A DNA stretch of 5,829 nt from Rhizobiaceae bacterium (GTDB lineage Bacteria; Pseudomonadota; Alphaproteobacteria; Rhizobiales; Rhizobiaceae), in the NCBI GenBank assembly GCA_028865845.1, contig JAGWJK010000328.1, forward strand, positions 1 to 5,829, read 5' to 3'. Within the stretch, counting starts at the first letter, position 1. Every line of letters begins with the position of its first letter. The notes below the pieces were generated by a model that worked only from the letters and a program-made list of their open reading frames with translations, ran no database searches and had not been told where the DNA came from. Below, in pieces: positions 1-4,701 of the stretch. Both the position numbers and the translations under genes were made by a program.

Positions 1-558
1 CGACTCGCAAACCGCGCCTCGGCCAACTCGCAAGCGAATCGCAAATCCGCTCCTGTGATTCCGTCTCGAGAACCGATTCTGGTAGCTGCGATGCGTTCGT
101 TCGGCTCCCTCATCGCCTCCACTCGTCCACAGGCTCGCCCTGCCCTCGCCACGCATTTGCCTTATCAGGGCCCGCGCTAGGTGCATGACGACGGCATGCC
201 TCCGACAGCGGGAATCGCCTCCTGCGGGCACGGCGAAGGGCAGCTAAAACCCTACTGCGCCTTGGATTCACGCCGATGAGCGGTCCATTCCAACCCGCTA
301 AAGCGTTTACACTTTGTTGATAAATATAGGCATGGTCGGCCGAATTGCGTCATTTTTGCAACAAGACGCCTTTTCGAGTAGCGCACGAATAGTTCGACGG
401 TCTTAGTATCTTGTCAAATCAGCGAGACAGGTTCAGGAAATAGTTCGCGAAGCTTATTACTTCGCACCTACCGAAAGGGAACATGAACGGGATGGGGTTG
501 GGCACGTCGATTCTCGGCGCGATATCCTATGCCCAATCAAGACAAGATTGGAGTTACT
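1..558. other. Non-coding region upstream of the porin gene
   Basis: I find no convincing complete gene here. A minus-strand frame opens at an ATG at 113-111 and stays open to the window edge (37 codons, beginning MREPNERIAATRIGSRDG). It could be the first part of a gene lying to the left, but its third-position GC is unremarkable and its GGAGG sits too close to the ATG, so I do not call it. An AT-rich stretch at about 297-370 and the palindrome TTCGCGAA at 444-451 are the most regulator-like parts. Several weak sigma-70-like hexamers exist (TTGTCA at 411, TATTAC at 455, GATATC at 521), but none forms a well-spaced pair, so the porin promoter is not placed. Confidence 0.55.
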
Positions 559-1659
559 ATGAACATCAAGAGCCTTCTTCTCGGCTCCGCTGCTGCCCTG
601 GCAGCTGCAACCGGTGCTCACGCTGCCGACGCTATTGTCGCTGCTGAGCCGGAGCCGCTGGAATACGTTCGCATCTGCGACGCATACGGCGCTGGCTACT
701 TCTTCATCCCGGGCACCGAGACCTGCTTGAAGGTCGGCGGCAAGGTCCGTACGGAAGGTGAATGGTACGACGCTTACAACCGTACCAGCAACGTCGGCAC
801 TCTGTGGCACACCCGCGCTGAGTTGAACGTCAACACCGCGACCGACACCGAATACGGTCCGTTGAAGACCGAAACCATCGTTCGTTGGGACTGGAATGAC
901 GGCGGCTCCACCAGCACGAACCTGCTGTGGTCCTACATCAGCCTCGGCGGCTTCACCGTTGGTAAGACGGACTCCTACTACAACCAGTTCGTTGGTTACG
1001 CCGGCGACGTCATCAACGACGACGTGATCTATGACGGCCCGTACGAACTCAACCAGTTGACCTACAACTACGACGCCGGCAACGGCTTCACGGCTGTGGT
1101 TTCGTTGGAAGACAGCAACTCCGGTTCGGACAGCTCCAGCTACGACGGCGCATGGGTTCAGTCCAAGGCTGACCACTACGCTCCGAACGTTGTTGCCGGT
1201 GCTGGCTACAAGGCTGGCGCATGGTCCTTCAAGGTCGTCGGTGGTTATGACTCCATCGTCGAAGAAGGCGCTATCAAGGCTCGCGTTGATGCCGACTTCG
1301 GCGCATTCACGGCCTTCTTGATGGGCGGCTGGAACACGGACGGCGATAAGCTGAACCAGTATGCCGGCTCGAACCAGAACGTATCCGCTTGCACGGCTCC
1401 GGACGGCACCGTCAATGGCGCGAAATGCGGCTGGGGCGATTGGGCTCTGTGGGGCGGCGTTGGCGTACCGGTCAACGACAAGCTGAAGTGGAACCTGCAG
1501 CTCGCTTACAGCGACTCCAAGATCTTCGAAGCTACGACGAACCTCAAGTTCAACCCGGTCAAGCAGCTCCTGGTTGAGCCGGAACTCACCTACGTTCACT
1601 ATGACTACGCTCACGACGATACCGTTGCTGGTATCCTCCGCTTCGAGCGTAACTTCTAA
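559..1659 (+). CDS. ropA: Outer-membrane porin, RopA/Omp2b-type (alphaproteobacterial porin family)
   Basis: This encodes a 366-residue general porin, expected to form a trimeric beta-barrel in the outer membrane that lets small hydrophilic solutes diffuse into the periplasm. Residues 1-22 are a classic signal peptide (MNIK, then a Leu/Ala-rich core, cleavage after AHA). The mature N-terminus EPLEYVRICDAYGAGYF...PGTETCLKVGGKVR is the hallmark start of rhizobial RopA and Brucella Omp2 porins, including the paired cysteines C40 and C56. Aromatic and Gly-rich alternating strands follow, and the chain ends in Asn-Phe, the C-terminal Phe recognised by the Bam complex. Length is normal for the family. 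The ATG at 559 is chosen over an in-frame ATG at 529 because GGAG at 550-553 lies five bases upstream and the signal peptide starts there. It is a single-gene unit closed by the terminator at 1692. Codon use is strongly biased, as in highly expressed genes. The symbol is by family; rhizobia carry several paralogues. Confidence 0.93.
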   Translation: MNIKSLLLGSAAALAAATGAHAADAIVAAEPEPLEYVRICDAYGAGYFFIPGTETCLKVGGKVRTEGEWYDAYNRTSNVGTLWHTRAELNVNTATDTEYGPLKTETIVRWDWNDGGSTSTNLLWSYISLGGFTVGKTDSYYNQFVGYAGDVINDDVIYDGPYELNQLTYNYDAGNGFTAVVSLEDSNSGSDSSSYDGAWVQSKADHYAPNVVAGAGYKAGAWSFKVVGGYDSIVEEGAIKARVDADFGAFTAFLMGGWNTDGDKLNQYAGSNQNVSACTAPDGTVNGAKCGWGDWALWGGVGVPVNDKLKWNLQLAYSDSKIFEATTNLKFNPVKQLLVEPELTYVHYDYAHDDTVAGILRFERNF

Positions 1660-1691
1660 GCTGATCAGAATTTGACCTCCGATCAGAGTAG

Positions 1692-1727
1692 AGAGGAGCC
1701 CGGCTTTCCCTGCCGGGCTCCTTTTTT
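1692..1727 (+). terminator. Intrinsic terminator of the porin gene
   Basis: A perfect 10-bp GC-rich stem pairs GGAGCCCGGC (1695-1704) with GCCGGGCTCC (1712-1721) around a 7-base loop, TTTCCCT. It extends by an A-T pair and is followed directly by six T residues (1722-1727). It lies 33 bases after the porin stop codon, so the porin is very probably monocistronic. Confidence 0.95.
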
Positions 1728-1962
1728 ATGCGCGCTGACTTGATTTTCGCGAGAGCAGGCCGGAGCGAAACCTAGAGCCCGGATCGGGCATCGCGTGTTT
1801 ATCGATTGCCTCTGTTGACGCCGCATGCGGCCTTCACGCGCCGCCGACCTTCCCAAACACTTCCGTCGTCTCACGCCCCTTGCCCCGCCCGCTACGCGTC
1901 CCGATTGGAACATTGTGTTCCCGCTTGCGTTGTTTTCCGTAGAACTACAACGTGGTCTGACA
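1728..1962. other. Intergenic leader region of the small Arg/Tyr-rich protein gene
   Basis: No gene is supported here. The open frame that reads through it continues into the downstream gene only because stop codons are rare, and its translation (Pro/Arg/His/Ser-rich) does not look like protein. A small hairpin GCCCG-GAT-CGGGC (1777-1789) and a TTGACG hexamer (1815-1820) are present, but no matching -10 element follows at the right distance, so the promoter remains unplaced. Confidence 0.5.
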
Positions 1963-1968
1963 AAGGAG
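1963..1968 (+). promoter_or_regulatory. Ribosome binding site that fixes a TTG start
   Basis: AAGGAG lies eight bases upstream of TTG at 1977-1979. There is no ATG or GTG in frame at a usable distance, and the signal peptide begins exactly at this TTG, so the site decides the start. Confidence 0.8.
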
Positions 1969-1976
1969 TCGGTGCT

Positions 1977-2306
1977 TTGAAAAATCTTGCTTCGATCGCC
2001 TTGGCCGCCTCGCTGACTTTGGGAACAGTGCTGGCTTCCATGGCCCCTGCAGCGGCAATGCCGCTGTCTTCTCCCTCGCCGTCGGCAAACGCTTCCGGCA
2101 TTGTCCTGGTTCAAGAACAAGGATCGCGCCGCAGCCAGAACTGGGGGCATGGACGCCGCGAATATCGCTGGCACGATCGCGACTATGATCGTCGCTCCTG
2201 GCGAGACGGACGATGGGATCGCCGCCGTGACTGGGGATATGGCCGCTATGACAGCAGGTACTATTATCACCGCCGCGGCGGCGTGTACTTCGCGTTCCCG
2301 CTGTAA
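1977..2306 (+). CDS. Small secreted Arg/Tyr/Trp-rich protein, function unknown
   Basis: The product is 109 residues, read from a TTG start supported by AAGGAG eight bases upstream. Residues 1-27 form a typical signal peptide (MKNLASIALAAS..., ending SMAPAAA), so export to the periplasm or beyond is expected. A short Ser/Pro/Ala linker (residues 29-41) follows. Residues 51-100 are highly skewed, with 17 Arg, five Trp and seven Tyr in repeating patterns such as YRWHDRDYDRR, WRDGRWDRRRDWGYGRY and YYYHRRGG. The chain ends in GGVYFAFPL. Such basic aromatic tails occur in many small exported rhizobial proteins. They could bind nucleic acid, acidic polysaccharide or lipopolysaccharide, but that is inference. 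I see no BA14K signature and cannot name a family. The first 57 codons of the longer open frame are excluded because they carry no start signal and would bury the signal peptide. Transcription should end at the hairpin at 2384-2432. Confidence 0.82.
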   Translation: MKNLASIALAASLTLGTVLASMAPAAAMPLSSPSPSANASGIVLVQEQGSRRSQNWGHGRREYRWHDRDYDRRSWRDGRWDRRRDWGYGRYDSRYYYHRRGGVYFAFPL

Positions 2307-2383
2307 CGAATCGATTGGCCTAAATTGCCGCACCAGGGCGACGATGCGGGATTAAGCGTTAGGTCGAGACTCGCCAAAACCTC

Positions 2384-2432
2384 AAAAAAATCCGGCCGTT
2401 ACCGATTCATCGGTAACGGCCGGTTTGATTTT
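2384..2432. terminator. Bidirectional intrinsic terminator between convergent genes
   Basis: A perfect 14-bp stem pairs CCGGCCGTTACCGA (2392-2405) with TCGGTAACGGCCGG (2410-2423) around the loop TTCA. Seven A residues precede it (2384-2390, a T tract on the minus strand), and TTTGATTTT follows it (2424-2432). It can therefore stop transcription of the Arg/Tyr-rich protein gene from the left and of the His-rich protein gene from the right. Confidence 0.93.
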
Positions 2433-2471
2433 ATCGCACGCGCAGAGCGCCCGGCCGAATCGGCTCAAAAA

Positions 2472-2633
2472 TTAGTGGCAAACGCGTTCCTTGCGGACGA
2501 CCCAGTGGCCGTGAACATGATGCTTCACCGTCTTGACGACGCAGTGATGGTGCATCGGAGCTGCCTGAGACGGCGTGCCAACGGCAACGAGCGAAGCAAC
2601 AGCGAGTGCGGAAGCGATGATAAGGTTTTTCAT
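2472..2633 (-). CDS. Secreted His-rich 53-residue protein, function unknown
   Basis: The ATG at 2633-2631 is preceded by AGAGG (2644-2640 on the minus strand) with a six-base gap, and the frame ends with TAA at 2474-2472. Residues 1-24 are a clear signal peptide (MKNLIIASALAVASLVAVG..., cleavage after SQA). The predicted mature peptide is only 29 residues and holds eight histidines (28-30, 38, 39, 41, 43, 53) and two cysteines (31 and 52). The core reads CVVKTVKHHVHGHWVVRKER and is closed by VCH. Alternating Val/charged strands around HGH suggest a beta-hairpin clasped by a disulfide in the periplasm. The His cluster suggests binding of zinc, copper or nickel, which is inference. The terminator at 2384-2432 lies just past its stop. 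I do not recognise a named family. A longer minus-strand frame over the same bases is a shadow: it lacks a signal peptide and runs on toward the terminator. Confidence 0.82.
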   Translation of the reverse strand: MKNLIIASALAVASLVAVGTPSQAAPMHHHCVVKTVKHHVHGHWVVRKERVCH

Positions 2634-2644
2634 TTCGAACCTCT

Positions 2645-3054
2645 AAGAGCATTGGGGGAATCTGCTGCGCGTTAAGCGCACGACCGTCTTGCGCCGATTC
2701 AGATTAACGATACATGAACGCGTCCTCACATTCGCGAGAGCAGCCCTCACCGCAGGCCAAACGCGTCAGAACGCCACAGGCTTTTGAAGAATCATGCTGT
2801 CGCAATGGGGTCGATGGAGAAAATCAGGCCGATAGCGAGGACCGACTCCCGCGATGATTTGAGAGTTTCATCGATAACAGAGACGTTCGCTCGATAGGAC
2901 GCCCGGAATGAGACGCGCCGGCCGTTCTTTCCCTCATCCTTTTCTGAAAGCCGCCTTCCCTGCAGCGGTGCTTGTGCGGCCACATCGGAACACCGGGAGA
3001 TAGTCGTAGAAAGCGACTGGAGGCGATGGCGGGATCGGCGAAGGCCAGAAAGCG
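2645..3054. other. Intergenic stretch between the His-rich gene and the tRNA-Asn unit
   Basis: Nothing here is a convincing gene. Minus-strand frames cross it, but they have no ribosome binding site and Arg/Ser-rich translations, and the longest one also runs through the tRNA. The right-hand part after the tRNA terminator is quiet. The left part must contain the promoter of the His-rich gene. A small inverted repeat TGCGC-GTTAA-GCGCA (2666-2680) lies 33 bases upstream of that gene's start codon and could be an operator, though it is short. Confidence 0.5.
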
Positions 3055-3092
3055 AAAAAGCCACGCTCGACCTTTCGGGAACGTGGCTTTTT
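3055..3092 (-). terminator. Intrinsic terminator of the tRNA-Asn gene
   Basis: On the minus strand, AAAAAGCCACG (3092-3082) pairs perfectly with CGTGGCTTTTT (3065-3055) around a 16-base loop, and the T run forms the tail. It begins six bases beyond the tRNA CCA end. The structure is symmetric, so it could also stop transcription coming from the left. Confidence 0.88.
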
Positions 3093-3098
3093 CTAATC

Positions 3099-3173
3099 TG
3101 GCTCCCCGGGCCGGATTCGAACCGGCGACCTGTCGATTAACAGTCGAATGCTCTACCGCTGAGCTACCAGGGA
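3099..3173 (-). tRNA. tRNA-Asn (anticodon GTT), CCA encoded
   Basis: The minus strand folds into a complete cloverleaf of 75 bases including CCA. The acceptor stem TCCCTGG (3173-3167) pairs with CCGGGGA (3109-3103) with one U-G wobble. The D arm contains AGCTCAGCGGTAGAGC, the anticodon loop is CTGTTAA with GTT at 3141-3139, and the T arm contains GGTTCGAATCC. The discriminator base is G and CCA is encoded at 3101-3099. It decodes AAC/AAU as asparagine. The gene stands alone, with its own promoter upstream and hairpin terminator downstream. The D-arm, anticodon and T-loop signatures match bacterial tRNA-Asn. Confidence 0.97.
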
Positions 3174-3200
3174 ACACCGCTCGGTCGCGGCGTGAGCGGG

Positions 3201-3229
3201 GTAATACAAACGCTTTCCCGTTTTGCCAA
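3201..3229 (-). promoter_or_regulatory. Sigma-70 promoter of tRNA-Asn
   Basis: On the minus strand, TTGGCA (3229-3224) and TATTAC (3206-3201) are separated by exactly 17 bases. Transcription would start near 3194, about 20 bases ahead of the mature tRNA 5' end, a usual leader length. Each hexamer differs from the sigma-70 consensus by one or two bases. Confidence 0.78.
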
Positions 3230-3237
3230 GCGGTTTT

Positions 3238-3266
3238 TTCAAAAAAATCCATTTCCCTTGTATTAT
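3238..3266 (+). promoter_or_regulatory. Possible promoter of the small membrane protein gene
   Basis: TATTAT (3261-3266) is a good -10 element, with a weak -35 (TTCAAA at 3238-3243) 17 bases upstream. Transcription would begin near 3272, 20 bases before the ATG. It is back to back with the tRNA promoter. The poor -35 keeps this tentative. Confidence 0.3.
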
Positions 3267-3291
3267 TTTGTCGCCTTACCATTTCCTGTGG

Positions 3292-3606
3292 ATGACTGAC
3301 GAAGCCAAAACCCTTGAAAATGCCGGCCGTACAAGGGCCGGAAAGCCCCGGCACTTCGGGATAGATCACAAGACGCACAAGCTTGCCATCGGCACCATCC
3401 GGGTTCCCTTTCCGAGATCACGCCTAGCCCGCGTCGTCATCGGCATCGGATTGATCATCGGCGGCCTGCTCGGCTTCCTGCCGATTCTCGGTTTCTGGAT
3501 GCTGCCGCTGGGTTTCATGGTTCTGTCACACGATCTGCCCGTCGTACGCCGTTGGCGACGGCAGCTGGCAGTGTGGTGGGCAAAAAGGCGCCGCGCCACT
3601 CACTGA
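3292..3606 (+). CDS. Small inner-membrane protein, function unknown
   Basis: The product has 104 residues. The first 44 are hydrophilic and basic and contain no signal peptide. Residues 46-63 (ARVVIGIGLIIGGLLGFL) and about 64-78 (PILGFWMLPLGFMVL) form two short, tightly spaced membrane segments or one long hairpin with Pro64 and Gly67 at the turn. A strongly basic tail follows (RRWRR at 86-90, KRRR at 98-101). The positive-inside rule puts both ends in the cytoplasm. The pattern hydrophobic/Gly, then LPxLGFWMLPLG, then a Trp/Arg-rich tail recalls small PGPGW-like membrane proteins, but the PGPGW motif itself is absent, so I do not assign it. The ATG at 3292 has no good ribosome binding site. 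The next upstream in-frame start (TTG, 3223) lies inside the tRNA promoter and is less likely. The stop lies 22 bases from the end of the convergent acetyltransferase gene. Confidence 0.72.
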   Translation: MTDEAKTLENAGRTRAGKPRHFGIDHKTHKLAIGTIRVPFPRSRLARVVIGIGLIIGGLLGFLPILGFWMLPLGFMVLSHDLPVVRRWRRQLAVWWAKRRRATH

Positions 3607-3628
3607 GGCGCTGTGGCGGCCTGAGGGC

Positions 3629-4186
3629 CTATCGGGTGGCAAGCACCCGCGCCGGATTGCCGACGACGGTCGCACCCGCCTCGACGCTCCTGGTCACCAC
3701 GGCGCCGGCACCGACAATGGCGCCGTCACCGATCGTCACGCCGCCGAGAATGATCGCGCCGCCACCGATCCACACATCCCTGCCGATATCGACCGGCCTG
3801 GCGATCTCCAGACCGGCGCGCCGTAGCGCCAGATCCTTATGGTGTTCGGCACAATATATATGCACGCCCGGTCCTAGCATGCTGCCCTCGCCTATGCGCA
3901 CCGGCGCCGTATCGAGAATGGTGCAGCCTGCATTGAGATAGACTTGGCGGCCGAGCGAGATGTTCATGCCGTAGGCGCAATGAAACGGCGCTTCGAGGAA
4001 TGCGCCTTCGGCGACCTCGGCAAAGAGTTTCTCCAATTTGGGACCCAAGCTGCCGCGTTCGGCCGGCGGCATGGTGTTGTGCTGGTGGACCGCGTCGCGG
4101 GCGACATCGCGCAGTGCGTCGAGTTCCGGATCGATGCAGCAATACCAATCGCCTGCCGCCATCTTCTGCCGTTCACTGCCACTCAT
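3629..4186 (-). CDS. Sugar O-acetyltransferase, NodL/Maa/LacA family (left-handed beta-helix)
   Basis: This 185-residue cytoplasmic enzyme should transfer acetyl from acetyl-CoA to a hydroxyl of a sugar or related acceptor. Residues about 5-58 match the N-terminal Mac domain (ERQKMAAGDWYCCIDPELDALR, then helices with HNTMPP). From about residue 74, hexapeptide repeats build a left-handed beta-helix: GMNISLGRQVYLNAGC, TAPVRIGEGSMLGPGV, PVDIGRDVWIGGGAIILGGVTIGDGAIVGAGAVV, ending VVGNPARVL. The catalytic histidine is H115, in the loop IYCAEHHKDL where relatives usually have a His-Pro pair. Length fits Maa and NodL (about 183-203 residues). The ATG at 4186 is chosen because the family Mac domain begins there; a GTG 28 codons upstream would add a non-homologous tail. 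The ribosome binding site is ordinary to weak (GGGGGAG, about 12 bases away). Sequence alone does not show whether the acceptor is maltose, galactoside, a Nod factor or surface polysaccharide. No nod genes are nearby, so nodL itself is not claimed. Confidence 0.9.
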   Translation of the reverse strand: MSGSERQKMAAGDWYCCIDPELDALRDVARDAVHQHNTMPPAERGSLGPKLEKLFAEVAEGAFLEAPFHCAYGMNISLGRQVYLNAGCTILDTAPVRIGEGSMLGPGVHIYCAEHHKDLALRRAGLEIARPVDIGRDVWIGGGAIILGGVTIGDGAIVGAGAVVTRSVEAGATVVGNPARVLATR

Positions 4187-4312
4187 GAATAAAGCCACTC
4201 CCCCACGCGATGTCCTCACTGACGCCGGCGGATCATGCATCATCTGGTGGCGAGGCGGCAAGGTCGACACCCCGCCACTTATAAGGTGCTTCGGGAGCCT
4301 GTGCTTCGTCTC

Positions 4313-4459
4313 TCAGTAAAGGACCATCATCAGGGTGAGCGGAAGAAGGGCGATCAGAAGAAGGCCGGCTATGATGACGATCAGCTCCTTCATCAGGAAG
4401 CGCTCCATCCGCGCCCTGCGACCGCCGAACCTGACATGATAATCTACACGGCCATTCAT
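4313..4459 (-). CDS. 48-residue single-span membrane protein, function unknown
   Basis: The ATG at 4459-4457 follows a near-perfect Shine-Dalgarno, AGGGAGG (4474-4468 on the minus strand), with an eight-base gap, and the frame ends with TGA at 4315-4313. The 24-residue N-terminal part is strongly basic (R4, R10, R14, R15, R17, R20, K24; core FGGRRARMERFLMK). Residues 25-48 (ELIVIIAGLLLIALLPLTLM, then MVLY) form one transmembrane helix that reaches the C-terminus. The positive-inside rule predicts a cytoplasmic N-terminus and a tail anchored in the inner membrane. It lies 126 bases upstream of the acetyltransferase on the same strand and could share its transcript, and it is divergent from ugpB. 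A longer overlapping minus-strand frame in another phase is a shadow with no ribosome binding site or helix. I know no named family. Such small membrane proteins often modulate larger membrane complexes, but nothing here shows a partner. Confidence 0.75.
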   Translation of the reverse strand: MNGRVDYHVRFGGRRARMERFLMKELIVIIAGLLLIALLPLTLMMVLY

Positions 4460-4499
4460 GAGGATTTCCTCCCTGGACTCGCATCATTAGACACAGCTT

Positions 4500-4527
4500 A
4501 AATGGCGCTTCGCCCGGCGTCTTCAAG
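4500..4527 (-). promoter_or_regulatory. Candidate promoter of the 48-residue membrane protein gene (possibly RpoH-type)
   Basis: On the minus strand, CTTGAA (4527-4522) and CCATTT (4505-4500) are 16 bases apart, which would start transcription near 4493 and give a leader of about 33 bases. The pair resembles the heat-shock sigma RpoH pattern known in rhizobia (CTTGAA ... CCANAT) more than the housekeeping pattern. An alternative sigma-70 reading is TTGAAG with TTTAAG, 18 bases apart. Both are imperfect. Confidence 0.35.
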
Positions 4528-4533
4528 CTCCTT

Positions 4534-4545
4534 CGGATTAATCCG
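4534..4545. promoter_or_regulatory. 12-bp perfect palindrome, possible operator
   Basis: CGGATTAATCCG is a perfect palindrome, and CTT on the left and AAG on the right extend the dyad with one unpaired base. It lies in the divergent intergenic region, just upstream of the candidate promoter of the 48-residue protein gene and about 60 bases upstream of the ugpB Pho box. This is a typical place for a dimeric regulator, but none is identified. Confidence 0.4.
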
Positions 4546-4605
4546 CAAGAAGCCTTTAAAAGCGTTTGCGGAGACGTAAATTCCCCATTTCGCGGTCGGT
4601 TTTCA

Positions 4606-4639
4606 CCCTCAACAAACTGTCACATAGCTTGTCTATAAC
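4606..4639 (+). promoter_or_regulatory. PhoB box and -10 element of the ugpB promoter
   Basis: Positions 4606-4623 read CCCTCAA-CAAA-CTGTCAC, two seven-base half-sites separated by four bases. The second matches the PhoB consensus half-site (CTGTCAC/T) completely and the first matches at four of seven positions. Exactly ten bases later comes TATAAC (4634-4639), the usual distance in PhoB-activated promoters, where the box stands in for the -35 element. Transcription would start near 4645, giving a leader of about 57 bases. The ugp genes are classical PhoB targets in enterics and rhizobia, which supports the reading. Confidence 0.72.
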
Positions 4640-4701
4640 GCCGCTGCCGCGGACTTGCGCAAGGCCATCGGTTCCGAGCTTTTCAAAAGGAAATAGGGAT
4701 T

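Noticed and set aside
529..558. Upstream ATG as the porin start
   Set aside because: It would add ten hydrophilic residues before the signal peptide, and the Shine-Dalgarno GGAG (550-553) lies after it, correctly placed for the ATG at 559.
457..1614. 385-codon open frame on the minus strand opposite the porin
   Set aside because: It is in register with the porin codons, so it stays open simply because the porin uses no TTA, CTA or TCA codons. Its translation is Val/Ala/Gly-rich with no domain, and the plus-strand porin is unmistakable.
1683..2333. 216-codon minus-strand frame
   Set aside because: It overlaps the porin terminator and the whole Arg/Tyr-rich protein gene on the other strand, has no start signal, and has repetitive Ile/Pro/Ala then Arg-rich composition.
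2101..2355. 84-codon plus-strand frame overlapping the Arg/Tyr-rich gene
   Set aside because: It is a frame-shifted reading of the Arg-rich codons, has no ribosome binding site and no signal peptide.
2325..2675. 116-codon plus-strand frame
   Set aside because: It runs through the 14-bp terminator hairpin and lies antisense to the His-rich peptide gene.
2988..3179. GGAACACCG at 2988-2996 and 3171-3179 as possible attachment-site repeats flanking the tRNA
   Set aside because: Nine bases is too short, one copy overlaps the tRNA 5' end and not its 3' end, and no integrase or mobile gene lies nearby.
2972..3295. 107-codon plus-strand frame containing PRAGFEPATCRLTVECSTAELPG-like text
   Set aside because: This is the antisense translation of the tRNA-Asn gene and its terminator, a well-known source of false protein entries.
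2824..3378. 184-codon minus-strand frame
   Set aside because: It reads straight through the tRNA-Asn gene, its promoter and its terminator.
3633..3649. Hairpin CGGGTG-GCAAG-CACCCG as a terminator between the convergent genes
   Set aside because: The stem is six bases, has no T tract, and lies inside the acetyltransferase coding sequence.
4187..4270. GTG at 4270 as the acetyltransferase start
   Set aside because: The extra 28 residues do not resemble the family. The Mac domain begins right after the ATG at 4186.
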